DNA of 64,000 nt from Bin18 sp965200355 (lineage in GTDB: Bacteria > Desulfobacterota > Binatia > Bin18): assembly GCA_965200355.1 (NCBI GenBank), contig OZ241351.1, positions 3,765,930 through 3,829,929 on the forward strand. The letters are read 5' to 3'. The notes under the pieces were generated by a model. The model made no database searches, had not been told where the DNA came from, and saw nothing but the letters and a program-made list of their open reading frames with translations. A program made the translations under genes and the position numbers. Below, one piece after another: positions 1 through 8,395 of the stretch (within the stretch, counting starts at the first letter, position 1; every line of letters begins with the position of its first letter).

Positions 1-519
1 GGCGGCACTGCTCAGGGTGACACTCTGTGGACGCAGCTTCTGGTCAATCAGGAGGTTGACCAGGGGGTCAACGCTTTGGCGGGGCACACAAAAAATAACG
101 AGACCGAGCCGCCGCTCTTCCCCACCCGTTTCCGTCGTGACGTAATCATAATAGATGTCTTCCTCACGCAAGGGCAGCAGGCGCTCAACCTCATAGCGGA
201 CGACCTGCTCCAGCGAGCCCCGCGCGGCTTCCGGCACGACGAGTCGGCTCACACTCGCCTCTTTCCGGGGCAGGCACAGCACCGTCTGGTCGGGCAGGGT
301 TTCGATGTCTGCCAGAAAGTCTGCCAAGGCGCGCCGGATAGCGGGCAGATGGTCCTCGGTAATGTCCGGCAAGGGGACGGTGCGCGCTGTTTTCAGCCCA
401 ACCTGAAAGAAGCGCTTGGTACTGTGCACAAAGCTCACCGCGTGCGGCCCAACGGCGATGCCGAGGCCGTCACAATAGTCCACCGTGGCGAGGCGCTGTA
501 CGCTCGGCGGGAGATTCAT
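1..519 (-). CDS. GspL/PilM-like actin-fold assembly protein (3' end cut by window edge)
   Basis: An open frame starts at ATG 519-517, behind a GGAGGGAGGG ribosome-binding tract, and runs off the window after about 173 codons. The stretch LPRKEASVSRLVVPEA followed by VRYEVERLLPL matches the pattern of PilM/GspL-type cytoplasmic actin-like proteins, which recruit the inner-membrane platform of type II secretion or type IV pilus machines. It starts 25 nt after the gspG stop on the same strand, which favours a GspL role over PilM. The usual transmembrane segment and periplasmic ferredoxin-like domain of GspL would lie beyond the window, so the assignment rests on the N-terminal third and on context. 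Confidence 0.7.
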   Translation of the reverse strand, partial: MNLPPSVQRLATVDYCDGLGIAVGPHAVSFVHSTKRFFQVGLKTARTVPLPDITEDHLPAIRRALADFLADIETLPDQTVLCLPRKEASVSRLVVPEAARGSLEQVVRYEVERLLPLREEDIYYDYVTTETGGEERRLGLVIFCVPRQSVDPLVNLLIDQKLRPQSVTLSSAA

Positions 520-543
520 CCCTCCCTCCTCTCGGTACGCCGT

Positions 544-969
544 TTATTCGGAACTGAGAATATCGGCATCCACATTCGCGCCCCCGCTCGTGCCGTCCGC
601 ACCGTAGGAGAGCACCTCGAAGGCTTTTCCGGTGCGGCGATACACATAATCACGGTCCCACGGGTCCTTGGGCACCTGCTTTCTGAGATAGGGACCATCC
701 CAGCGGTCCACGCCGGACGGGGCTTGGCGTAATACCGTCAACCCTTCCTCTTCGGTCGGATAGCGGCCAACGTCCAGTTTGAACATCTCCAGCGCGCTGG
801 CAAGATTCTCGATCTGCATCCGCGCGGCCTGCGGCTTGGCCTTTTCGGCCCGGCCCATGACATTTGGTCCGACCAGGGCGACCAGCAAACCGATAATGAC
901 CATCACGACCAGTAGCTCAATGAGCGTAAAACCGGCCTGGTCGGACCCTGTTTTTTTCTGGTGTTGCAT
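544..969 (-). CDS. gspG: Type II secretion major pseudopilin GspG
   Basis: The protein is 141 aa, the usual length for GspG. It has a short positively charged leader ending in Gly13, the prepilin peptidase site before Phe14, the FTLIELL start of the mature chain with Glu at mature position 5, and one hydrophobic helix to about residue 36. The C-terminal half has the GspG signatures YPTEEEGL, GPYLRKQVPKDPW and a late SYGADG calcium-loop-like stretch. GspG polymerises into the periplasmic pseudopilus that pushes exoproteins through the secretin. It lies between gspF and the gspL-like gene. Confidence 0.93.
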   Translation of the reverse strand: MQHQKKTGSDQAGFTLIELLVVMVIIGLLVALVGPNVMGRAEKAKPQAARMQIENLASALEMFKLDVGRYPTEEEGLTVLRQAPSGVDRWDGPYLRKQVPKDPWDRDYVYRRTGKAFEVLSYGADGTSGGANVDADILSSE

Positions 970-1004
970 CTGCCACTTCCTTTCTGCCCGTTTTTTCTCC
1001 CTGT

Positions 1005-2240
1005 TTAGAGGGGCATGTCGTTTATACTGAAGATCCCAATCAACATAGCAATCACCACAAAGCCGATAATCAGCCCCATCATCAACAACAGGACGGGTTC
1101 GACCAGCGAGGTCAGCCGCTTGATCTGCCGTTGCGTCTCGTGCTCAAAGTAATCGGCCACCTGTTTCAGCATATCATCCAGCCGGCCGGTTTCCTCGCCC
1201 ACCCCGATCATTTGCAGGGCCAGCGGCGGAAATGCGCCGGTTCGTCCGAGCGGGGCGGCCAGCCCCTGCCCTTCCCGAACACCGGCCCGGACTTCCCTGA
1301 TGGCCTGGCGGATCACGCTGTTCTCAACAACGGCCTCCACAATTTCCAGCCCCTGGAGCAGCGGCACGCCACTGCTGAGCAGGGTGCTTAAGGTGCGGGA
1401 AAAACGGCCCACTTCGCGCTTTTGGAGCAGGGGACCGAAGAGGGCCAGCCGCAGGCAGAAGCCGTCCCAGGCCAGGCGGCCCTGGGGGGTGGCCACATAG
1501 CGCTGCCAGCCAAACACGCCGCCGACCCCGGCCAGGAGGAACCCCCACCAGTAAGAACGCAACACCTCGCTGGTCGTCAGCATGAACCGGGTTGACGCCG
1601 GGAGAGCTTGGCCGCTGTCGGCAAACAAGCCGGCAAAGCGCGGCAGAATAAAGATGAACATAAAGACAATCGCCCCAGCGCCAAACAGGACGAGCAGGAC
1701 GGGATAGGTCAGCGCCGACTTCACCTCCTCCTGGACCTCCTGGGCGCGCTCAAGATATTCCGTCAGGCGTTGCAGCGCGGTCTCCAGAAAGCCACCAACT
1801 TCTCCGGCCCGGACCATATTCAGATATAAGGGCGGAAAGATGGCGGGATACTGGGCGAGGGCATCGGCCAGCGATTTGCCCTGCTGCACGGTCTTCAGCA
1901 CATCGGCCACCACCCGGCTGAGGGACGGTTTTGAGGCCAGCACGACCAGGGCCGACAGCGCCCGGTCCAAGGGCAGCCCCGCCGCCAGCATGGTGGCCAG
2001 CTCACGGGTCAGGAGCAGCACGTCACGCTGCGCGATACGGTCGCGCCAGGGCAGGGCCGGCAGAGACCACTGCCAAGTGCGGGCGGGTTTTGCTTCCCGG
2101 CCGCGCGGGAGCGCGACATTGAGGGGGATATAGCCCTGGGTATGGAGCCAGGCCACGACCGCACGTTCCTCTTCGGCTTCTCTGACGCCTTCGATCAGCT
2201 GTCCTTGCGGTGTGGTTGCCTGGTATTGGAACTGCGGCAT
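1005..2240 (-). CDS. gspF: Type II secretion inner-membrane platform protein GspF
   Basis: The 411-residue protein has the GspF/PilC layout. An N-terminal segment (FQYQATTPQGQLIEG) is followed by two homologous cytoplasmic T2SSF domains at about 70-195 and 270-395, with hydrophobic segments near 165-190, 225-245 and 375-405. It sits in the inner membrane and couples the GspE ATPase to pseudopilus growth. It precedes gspG with a 35-nt gap and probably shares its transcript. No gspE is seen upstream, where a metabolic gene lies instead, so the secretion genes are either split or continue past the window edge. Confidence 0.92.
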   Translation of the reverse strand: MPQFQYQATTPQGQLIEGVREAEEERAVVAWLHTQGYIPLNVALPRGREAKPARTWQWSLPALPWRDRIAQRDVLLLTRELATMLAAGLPLDRALSALVVLASKPSLSRVVADVLKTVQQGKSLADALAQYPAIFPPLYLNMVRAGEVGGFLETALQRLTEYLERAQEVQEEVKSALTYPVLLVLFGAGAIVFMFIFILPRFAGLFADSGQALPASTRFMLTTSEVLRSYWWGFLLAGVGGVFGWQRYVATPQGRLAWDGFCLRLALFGPLLQKREVGRFSRTLSTLLSSGVPLLQGLEIVEAVVENSVIRQAIREVRAGVREGQGLAAPLGRTGAFPPLALQMIGVGEETGRLDDMLKQVADYFEHETQRQIKRLTSLVEPVLLLMMGLIIGFVVIAMLIGIFSINDMPL

Positions 2241-2282
2241 GATGCGCTTTGAGGGTCAGTTGGGTTTGCTGAGCCGGCGGGA

Positions 2283-3480
2283 TTAGCGATAGCGTGGCAG
2301 AATATGGGTGCCAAAGAGTTCGAGTTGTTTTCTCAGCTCGGCCCGGGGGAGCAGTCCCTGGTCAAACAGCCAGGCAAACCATTCCGGGTTGGCGGCATCG
2401 GCCAAGTATCTGTATGCCGCGCACCACGTCGTCCACCGGCCCGGCATACAGATACTTGGCCCGTATCAGACGCTCAACCGTCCATTCCTGGGAAGGTAGA
2501 CGCTGCTCCCCGCTCGGGTGTTCGAGTTCATCATCAGGAAAGCGAAATGCCTCCCAGAAACCAAAATAGCCCCAGAAGCGTTTATATCCTACCCCCACCA
2601 TGCCCTCTTCCGCCAGACGGACGGCCTGGGGCACGGTATCGGCAAAATATATTTGGCGCAGGACCCCGATGTTCGCCCCCAACGGCAACCAGCGTCCAGC
2701 CCGGCCGGCCTCTTCGGCGTAGATTTGGGCGAGCTGGCGGAGCTGTTCGTGCCGCGACAGGAGAATCATGGGAATGACCCCCTCTCTGGCGCACCAGCGG
2801 ATGGTGGACTCGCTGACCGAGAACGCCTGAAACAGCGGGGGATGGGGTTTTTGGTAGGACTTGGGCACGACGGTGAGGCGGTGGACATTGCCCTGACTGT
2901 CCAGATCTCCGGGCGTGCCGGTCTCATACGGGTAGGGGTATTCATAGAATTCCCCCTGAAAGCGAAACGGCTCGTCCGACCAGGCCAGCTTGAGAATATG
3001 GTAGACCTCTTCAAAGGCCCGCCGATTGGTCTCATCCAGGCTGGATTGGTCGCTCGTCGTCGCGGAAATATGGACCTTCTGCGCCATCTGGTTCAGCCAG
3101 CGCTGCTGGTAGCCGCGGGCAAAGCCGACAAAAGAACGCCCCTGGGTCAGTTGGTCCAGCCAAGCCGTTGTCACCGCCAGGCGCAGCGGGTCCCAACCGG
3201 GCAGGACATAGCCGATGGGGCCGACCTGTATCCGTTTGGTCTGCATGGCCACATATAAGAGAAACTCGGGCGGCGCACCCATCTCGAAGCCTTCGCTGTG
3301 CAGATGGTGCTCCGGGAAGGCCACCGCGTCAAAACCCAGCTCTTCGGCAAATTGGGCCAGATCGACGACCTCCTGAAACATGGCCTGCCAGCGCTCGGTA
3401 TGAGCGGCAATCGGGCGTAGGGCCTGACGCTCCTCCAGCGTGGCCGGAATTGAGGGCAGTAAAAACAGCATGAACTTCAT
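2283..3480 (-). pseudogene. LLM-class flavin-dependent oxidoreductase, frameshifted near the 3' end
   Basis: The reading frame starts at ATG 3480 (MKFMLFLLPSIPA) and shows a luciferase-like monooxygenase barrel: GFDAVAFPEHH, GPIGYVLPGWDPLRLA and GRSFVGFARGYQQRW. Such enzymes use reduced flavin (FMN or F420) and oxygen or a CoA/aldehyde-type substrate; the substrate here is unknown. After VDDVVRGI the frame stops at 2362, but the next frame continues smoothly with LADAANPEWFAWLFDQGLL to a natural stop at 2283. The span of 1198 nt is one base more than a multiple of three, consistent with a +1 event. The break lies inside one arm of a perfect 18-bp inverted repeat. It may be a real mutation or an assembly error. 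Confidence 0.8.
2401..2460. repeat. Perfect 18-bp inverted repeat inside the LLM oxidoreductase gene
   Basis: Bases 2401-2418 and 2443-2460 are exact reverse complements, separated by 24 nt. The downstream arm, read in the gene's direction, coincides with the frame break. Confidence 0.95.
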
Positions 3481-3589
3481 AGGGCATCCATCCGGGCCGC
3501 AGACGCTACGCCAGCCCACCGGCGATTGTATACGACTTCCGTCAGATGTGCATCCGCCGGGTAGTGTGATGACTCCGGCAAGCGCGCCC

Positions 3590-4555
3590 TTACGCCCGGT
3601 CCGGCACGTCGGTGCCCAGCTCTTCCAGCACCGCGGCACACAGCAGCGGGAAAAGAATTTCGTGGTGGCCCGTCAACTGAAAGCCGCGCCCACCCTGTTG
3701 GGTGGGGCGGTGAACGACGTTGACCGTTGGGCGATAGTGCCGGATGAAATCAAGGTCAACCGTGGTCAGTGTCCGCACCGGCTGGCCGAGATTCCTCGCC
3801 AGCGAGAGCGCTTTCAGAAACACTTCGGGAATGATGACCGCAGAGCCCAGATTGATGAACACCCCGCCCTCCAACTGGGCGACGACGGAAGTCAGCAGGT
3901 GGAAGTCGCGCAGGCTGCCTTCGCCGATAGCCCGACCGTCAACGCTGGGGTGCATATGAATAATATCCGTCCCGACCGCGACATGGACGCAGGCCGGCAC
4001 CTCCAGCCGGGCACACGCGGCCAGCACACTCAATGAGGCATAGGGCAAGCGTTCCGCGAGGATACGGTCTCCCACGGCTCGACCAATCCCGACCCCCGGC
4101 CGTATCACTCCGGTCTGCATGGCGGTGTTCAGAAATTCCCCGGTTTCCTGCGCCATGCCGAACCGGCCCGTATCCAGACTGGCGGCCACATCCTCGGAGG
4201 TTGCTCCCTGATAGGCCAGTTCAAAGTCGTGGATAATGCCGGCCCCGTTGAGCGCAACCGCGGCAATAATACCGCGCTCCAGGAGGTCGATAATCAGCGG
4301 AGACAGGCCGACCTTGAGCGGGTGGGCCCCCATGCCGAGGACAACCGGCCGGCCGGACCGAACCGCGGCTGCAATGCGGCCGGCGACCTCGGCCAGGTCG
4401 GGAGCGGCCAGAATACGCGGGAGAGAGCGCAGGAACGCTCTCAGGCTGCCACCGACCTGCCACGGTGTCCCCAAGCCTTGCGCGGCAACCTTACTGCTGC
4501 GCTGACGGAGCGGATAGGTCGTGGCCTGCCTCGGATCGATAGGGGGGAATTTCAT
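3590..4555 (-). CDS. Deoxyhypusine-synthase-like NAD-binding fold protein
   Basis: The protein is 321 aa. It contains GMGAHPLKVGLSPLI, ALNGAGIIHDFELA, GVGIGRAVGD and a late VNVVHRPTQQGG stretch, resembling the deoxyhypusine-synthase-like NAD/FAD-binding fold of uncharacterised bacterial proteins. Bacteria have no hypusine, so the true substrate is unknown. The conserved glycine-rich and HDFE-type motifs suggest an NAD-dependent or nucleotide-binding enzyme. The gene overlaps the gmhA stop by four bases (ATGA), implying translational coupling, which points to heptose or surface-sugar metabolism as its setting. Family assignment is moderately sure; function is not. Confidence 0.6.
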   Translation of the reverse strand: MKFPPIDPRQATTYPLRQRSSKVAAQGLGTPWQVGGSLRAFLRSLPRILAAPDLAEVAGRIAAAVRSGRPVVLGMGAHPLKVGLSPLIIDLLERGIIAAVALNGAGIIHDFELAYQGATSEDVAASLDTGRFGMAQETGEFLNTAMQTGVIRPGVGIGRAVGDRILAERLPYASLSVLAACARLEVPACVHVAVGTDIIHMHPSVDGRAIGEGSLRDFHLLTSVVAQLEGGVFINLGSAVIIPEVFLKALSLARNLGQPVRTLTTVDLDFIRHYRPTVNVVHRPTQQGGRGFQLTGHHEILFPLLCAAVLEELGTDVPDRA

Positions 4556-5148
4556 GATATTTTTGATTCTCCGGCGGCCCCGTAGAGGTTGCGATCAACC
4601 ATTTCGCAGATCACATGGCCGATGAGAATATGCGTTTCCTGAATCCGCGGCGTCACGGTGGTGGCCGAGACACACAAACAATGATCGACCAGGGCGGCCA
4701 GCGCCCCGCCGCTTCCGCCCGTCAGTCCAATGGTCGGTATCCCGAGAGCGCGACAGCGCTCAAGGCCGCGCAGTACGTTTGCCGAGTTGCCGCTTGTCGA
4801 GAGGGCGATGGCGACATCATTGTCTTTGCCAAGCGCCTGGATTTGCTTAGCAAAAATATCGGCGGGACCGTAGTCGTTCGCAATCGAAGTCAAAGCGGAA
4901 GAGTCGGTTGTCAGGGCAATCGCCGGCAGCGGCGGACGCTCAATCAGATAGCGATTCACGAACTCGGCGGCCAAATGCTGCGCATCGGCAGCGCTGCCAC
5001 CATTCCCGAACAGGAGGATTTTTCCACCCGCGCGCAGCGTCCGTATGACGGTGTTGGTTGCCGCGATCAAGGCACTGCTGTGCGTCCGCAGGAAGTCGGC
5101 TTTGGCCGCAATACTGGCCTGAAAAATCTGTGAGATTTCTTCCTTCAT
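4552..5148 (-). CDS. gmhA: Sedoheptulose-7-phosphate isomerase (phosphoheptose isomerase)
   Basis: This 198-aa SIS-domain protein carries the GmhA signatures LLFGNGGSAADAQHLAAEF, ALSTSGNSANV and IGLTGGSGG, and a C-terminal IQETHILIGHVICE helix with the catalytic Glu/His region. GmhA converts sedoheptulose 7-phosphate to D-glycero-D-manno-heptose 7-phosphate, the first step toward the ADP-heptose used in LPS inner core. Its length is normal. A sigma70-like promoter lies just upstream, and it heads a two-gene unit with the deoxyhypusine-synthase-like gene. No other heptose genes are in the window. Confidence 0.95.
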   Translation of the reverse strand: MKEEISQIFQASIAAKADFLRTHSSALIAATNTVIRTLRAGGKILLFGNGGSAADAQHLAAEFVNRYLIERPPLPAIALTTDSSALTSIANDYGPADIFAKQIQALGKDNDVAIALSTSGNSANVLRGLERCRALGIPTIGLTGGSGGALAALVDHCLCVSATTVTPRIQETHILIGHVICEMVDRNLYGAAGESKIS

Positions 5149-5162
5149 GGGTGAGGCCGCTG

Positions 5163-5191
5163 ATTCTAAGCAGCCCCAGGGCGGGCGTCAA
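5163..5191 (-). promoter_or_regulatory. Sigma70-type promoter of gmhA
   Basis: On the minus strand, TTGACG (5191-5186) is followed after 17 nt by TAGAAT (5168-5163). Both boxes match the consensus closely and the start codon is 15 nt further on. Confidence 0.75.
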
Positions 5192-5222
5192 GCAAGAGAC
5201 CGCTGCCGAGCGCGCAGGTGGC

Positions 5223-5251
5223 TTGACACGTCCTGCTCAGGTCGGTATTAG
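5223..5251 (+). promoter_or_regulatory. Sigma70-type promoter of the 5S rRNA/tRNA-Gly unit
   Basis: A perfect TTGACA (5223-5228), a 17-nt spacer and TATTAG (5246-5251) place a start near 5258, about 10 nt before the 5S rRNA. Confidence 0.8.
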
Positions 5252-5267
5252 AGGCAACTAGAAAATT

Positions 5268-5386
5268 TCCCCGGTCTCAATGGCGGAGGGGCCACACCCG
5301 TTCCCATCCCGAACACGGCCGTTAAGCCCTCCAGCGCCGATGGTACTGCAGCGTTATGCTGTGGGAGAGTAGGACGAGGCCGGGGT
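5268..5386 (+). rRNA. rrf: 5S ribosomal RNA
   Basis: The segment has the universal 5S core: ATGGCGGAGGGG, CCCGTTCCCATCCCGAAC, GTTAAGCCCTCCAGCGCC and GTGGGAGAGTAGG. The ends pair as CCCCGGTCTC with GAGGCCGGGG to form helix I. Length is about 117-119 nt. No 16S or 23S gene lies nearby; the upstream neighbour is gmhA on the other strand. The gene has its own promoter and is followed by tRNA-Gly. End positions are estimated from pairing. Confidence 0.95.
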
Positions 5387-5420
5387 TTTCTTTTCCCAGA
5401 GGGGCAGACGATATTCCTGA

Positions 5421-5492
<72 letters not shown>

Positions 5493-5569
5493 TTTTCATT
5501 CCAATGAGCCAACCCACCGCCCGCCACGTTGGCGGGTGGCCTTCCTTCAATTGCATCAGGTGAGCGGTT

Positions 5570-5761
5570 ATGCGGACAGTCAGATGCCCCCTGTGTCGTC
5601 AGGAAACGACTTGGCCGGACAATATCTACCGCCCTTTTTGTTCGGAGCGCTGTCGGACGCTGGACCGTGGGGCGTGGGCGAGTGAGACCTATCGCCTGCC
5701 TGGCGAGCCGACCGACCCGACATCCGCAGAGGACGAGGCGACTGAGCCGCCCAAAATTTAA
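5570..5761 (+). CDS. yacG: DNA gyrase inhibitor YacG
   Basis: This 63-aa zinc-ribbon protein has two cysteine pairs (CPLC at about 6-9 and CSERC at about 24-28), followed by RTLDRGAWASETYRLPGEP, the YacG/DUF329 signature. In other bacteria YacG binds the GyrB C-terminal region and blocks DNA binding by gyrase. Its length matches the family. It precedes lpxA with no room for a separate promoter. The acidic tail is low complexity. Confidence 0.9.
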   Translation: MRTVRCPLCRQETTWPDNIYRPFCSERCRTLDRGAWASETYRLPGEPTDPTSAEDEATEPPKI

Positions 5762-5779
5762 GACCGCCGCGTGTCAGGC

Positions 5780-6577
5780 ATGGCGATTCATCCAACAGCC
5801 ATTATTGCCCCGCAGGCCGACCTTGACCCCAGCGTTGATATTGGTCCCTATGTCGTGATTGACGGCGCGGTCCGGGTTGGACGCGGAACGCGGATTCTGG
5901 CCCATGCTGTCCTGACCGGCTGTACTGAGATTGGCGAGGACAATGAAATCCATATGGGGGCGGTCATTGGCCACGTTCCGCAAGACGTGTCGTACTCGGG
6001 CGCAAAAAGCTTTCTCAGCATCGGGCACCGCAACATCATCCGCGAGCACAGTCAAATTCACCGGGGAACACAGCCCGAGAGCGCAACCATTATCGGCAAC
6101 GACAATTATCTCATGCAGCACGCCCATGTCGCGCATAATTGCCGGCTGGGCAATCACACCATCATTGCCGGCGGCGCACTCCTGGCCGGTCATGTCGAAG
6201 TCGCAGACCGGGCCTTTGTGTCGGGCAACTGTGTCGTGCATCAGTTTGTCAAAATTGGCACCCTGGCCCTGCTGCGGGGACTGTCCCGGACCAGCCGGGA
6301 TGTCCCGCCCTTTTGTATTATGGACGGCACCCATACCGTGCGCGGCTTAAATATCGTCGGCCTGCGGCGGGCCGGTTTCAGTCGGGAGCGGATTGCCGCC
6401 CTCAGGCGGGCGTTTGCGTTCCTGTTCCGCCGGCGAGGCAATATGCGCCACAAGGTTGAACGCCTGTCAGCGGCCGACCCGTCTCACGATGTCCAAGCCT
6501 TGCTCGATTTTATCCACAAATCGGAGCGGGGGGTGTGTTTTGGTCCGCGGCGTGGGGGCCGAGATGAGGAGGAGTGA
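5780..6577 (+). CDS. lpxA: UDP-N-acetylglucosamine O-acyltransferase
   Basis: This 265-aa left-handed beta-helix protein shows hexapeptide repeats (IGPYVVIDG, IGEDNEIHMGAVIG, NIIREHSQIHRG). It has the catalytic HVAHNC segment, the LpxA-specific VHQFVKIG and NIVGLRRAGFS stretches, and a C-terminal helical bundle. It transfers a 3-hydroxyacyl chain from ACP to UDP-GlcNAc, the first step of lipid A synthesis. ATG 5780 matches the usual MAIHPTAI start; an in-frame GTG exists at 5771. The usual neighbours lpxD, fabZ and lpxB are absent, which is less common. Confidence 0.93.
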   Translation: MAIHPTAIIAPQADLDPSVDIGPYVVIDGAVRVGRGTRILAHAVLTGCTEIGEDNEIHMGAVIGHVPQDVSYSGAKSFLSIGHRNIIREHSQIHRGTQPESATIIGNDNYLMQHAHVAHNCRLGNHTIIAGGALLAGHVEVADRAFVSGNCVVHQFVKIGTLALLRGLSRTSRDVPPFCIMDGTHTVRGLNIVGLRRAGFSRERIAALRRAFAFLFRRRGNMRHKVERLSAADPSHDVQALLDFIHKSERGVCFGPRRGGRDEEE

Positions 6578-6579
6578 CA

Positions 6580-6652
6580 AGGCGGCGACCGGATTCGAAC
6601 CGGTGAATGGAGGTTTTGCAGACCTCTCCCTTAGCCACTTGGGTACGCCGCC
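6580..6652 (-). tRNA. tRNA-Cys (anticodon GCA)
   Basis: On the minus strand the acceptor stem GGCGGCG (6652-6646) pairs with CGCCGCC (6587-6581), with U as discriminator. The anticodon loop CTGCAAA gives GCA, and the T-arm contains GGTTCGAATCC. CCA is not encoded. The gene starts 3 nt beyond the lpxA stop on the opposite strand. Confidence 0.95.
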
Positions 6653-6833
6653 GCGTCGGGGCTGCTTGTCAGCCGGGTCTGTCAATCTACCCCGCCCCTC
6701 ACCTGCTTGCAACACCCTTTTCTTATGGCCACCAGCATGAAGGCACGGAAAAACACCTCCCGTGCGGCGACCGTTCACGCCACAGCAACCGCCCCTCTTT
6801 GGTCGCTGCTGAAGTTCTGATAGCACTGCGCTC

Positions 6834-8135
6834 ATGATTGAACGTTACACCCGTCCGGCTCTGCGTCAGATATGGTCGGAGGAGAACAAATTTTCCACCT
6901 GGCTGGAAGTCGAACTGCTGGCCTGTGAGGCATTGGCCGAGCGCGGCGACATCCCGGCGGAGGTGATTCCGCGGCTGAGACAACGCGCCCGGCTTGATAT
7001 TGGCCGTATGCAGGCCATCGAAGCCGAGGTCAAGCACGATGTGGTCGCCTTTGTCACCGCAGTGGCCGAGAGTGTCGGCGCAGAGGGGCGCTATCTGCAT
7101 CTCGGCCTGACCTCATCGGATGTGATTGATACCGGCTTTGCCGTGCAGCTGTGCGCCGCAACCGATGTGCTCCTGGCCGACCTGGACGCCCTGCTCAACG
7201 TGCTTCAGCGCCGGGCCCAGGAACATCACAACACGGTCATGATCGGCCGTAGCCACGGTGTTCATGCCGAGCCGATTACCTTCGGGCTGAAAGTTACCCA
7301 CTGGTTCGCCGAGATGGAGCGCAATAAGACCCGCCTGACGCACGCCCGCGCCGAGATTGCGGTCGGCAAAATCTCGGGCGCGGTTGGCACCTATGCCAAT
7401 ATCGACCCCGCGGTCGAAGCCGCGGTGTGCGCGCGCTTGGGGCTCGTGCCGGAAACCATCGCCACCCAGGTGGTCCCGCGCGACCGCCATGCCTCCTTTT
7501 TCTCGACCCTGGCCGTGATAGGCAGCTCGCTGGACCGGATTGCGACCGAGCTGCGTCATCTGCAACGGACCGAAGTCTTTGAGGTTCAGGAGCCGTTTAC
7601 CCCCGGCCAGAAGGGCTCGTCGGCCATGCCGCACAAGCGCAATCCGTGGCAGTTGGAAAACGTGAGTGGTCTGGCGCGCCTGCTGCGCGGTTATGCGCTC
7701 TCAGCCCTGGAGAACGTTCCCCTGTGGCATGAGCGGGATATCAGCCATTCCTCGGTCGAACGGGTAATCGGCCCGGACGCGACCACGCTGCTCGATTTTA
7801 TGCTGGCCCGGTTGACGACGCTGGTAGACCGGCTGGTCGTGCATCCCGAGCGGATGCAGGCCAATATGGCCGTGCTCGGGGAAGCGATTTATTCCGAACA
7901 TCTGCTCCTGGCCCTGGTCCGCAAAGGCATTGCCCGTGAAGAGGCCTATCGCTGGGTTCAGCGCAACGCCATGAAGGTCTGGGAGCAGCGGGCCTCTTTT
8001 GCTGCCGAGGTGCGCCGGGACCCGGATATCAGCCGGCTGTTAGCGCCGGCGGAAATCGACCAACTCTTTGACGCTCGCCACGCGTTGCGGCATACGGACC
8101 ATATCTTCGAGCGCGTATTTGCACGGACAGAGTGA
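6834..8135 (+). CDS. purB: Adenylosuccinate lyase
   Basis: The protein is 433 aa, typical of the family. It carries GLTSSDVIDT, GRSHGVHAEP with the catalytic His, GAVGTYANID, the signature loop PGQKGSSAMPHKRNP with its catalytic Ser, and WHERDISHSSVERV. PurB eliminates fumarate both from SAICAR in purine synthesis and from adenylosuccinate in AMP synthesis. It heads a run of purine genes on the same strand, purS following within a few bases. A purC gene often sits between purB and purS in related orders but is missing here. Confidence 0.96.
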   Translation: MIERYTRPALRQIWSEENKFSTWLEVELLACEALAERGDIPAEVIPRLRQRARLDIGRMQAIEAEVKHDVVAFVTAVAESVGAEGRYLHLGLTSSDVIDTGFAVQLCAATDVLLADLDALLNVLQRRAQEHHNTVMIGRSHGVHAEPITFGLKVTHWFAEMERNKTRLTHARAEIAVGKISGAVGTYANIDPAVEAAVCARLGLVPETIATQVVPRDRHASFFSTLAVIGSSLDRIATELRHLQRTEVFEVQEPFTPGQKGSSAMPHKRNPWQLENVSGLARLLRGYALSALENVPLWHERDISHSSVERVIGPDATTLLDFMLARLTTLVDRLVVHPERMQANMAVLGEAIYSEHLLLALVRKGIAREEAYRWVQRNAMKVWEQRASFAAEVRRDPDISRLLAPAEIDQLFDARHALRHTDHIFERVFARTE

Positions 8136-8143
8136 GGCGGAGT

Positions 8144-8389
8144 ATGCTGGCCAAAGTCTACATCACCCCGAAAAAAGCGATCCTTGACCCGCAAGGGACC
8201 GCCATTGCGCATTCCCTGCACGCCCTGGACTACGCAGAAGTCAGCGGGGTGCGCATGGGTAAATATCTGGAAGTCCAGTTGACGGGCGTGTCAAAGCCGC
8301 ACGCCACACAGCGGGTCGAAGAAATGTGTCAACGCTTATTGGCCAACCGCATCATTGAAGACTTTCGCTTTGAGATTGTCGAGGAGTAA
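8144..8389 (+). CDS. purS: FGAM synthase subunit PurS
   Basis: This 81-aa small subunit has the family pattern VYITPKKAILDPQGTAIAHSLHALDY at the N-terminus (quoted in part) and CQRLLANRIIEDF at the C-terminus. PurS dimers bridge PurQ and the short form of PurL in the three-part formylglycinamidine synthase found outside gammaproteobacteria. ATG 8144 is chosen because it has GAGGCGG in front and gives the standard N-terminus; an in-frame GTG at 8132 overlaps purB. purQ follows after 6 nt. Confidence 0.92.
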   Translation: MLAKVYITPKKAILDPQGTAIAHSLHALDYAEVSGVRMGKYLEVQLTGVSKPHATQRVEEMCQRLLANRIIEDFRFEIVEE

Positions 8390-8395
8390 TACCGC

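Noticed and set aside
76..732. Plus-strand 218-aa frame
   Set aside because: It is antisense to the gspL-like gene and gspG, both with clear family motifs; its own sequence has none.
6672..6684. TTGACA on the minus strand as a promoter for tRNA-Cys
   Set aside because: No acceptable -10 box follows at 15-19 nt, so it was not listed.
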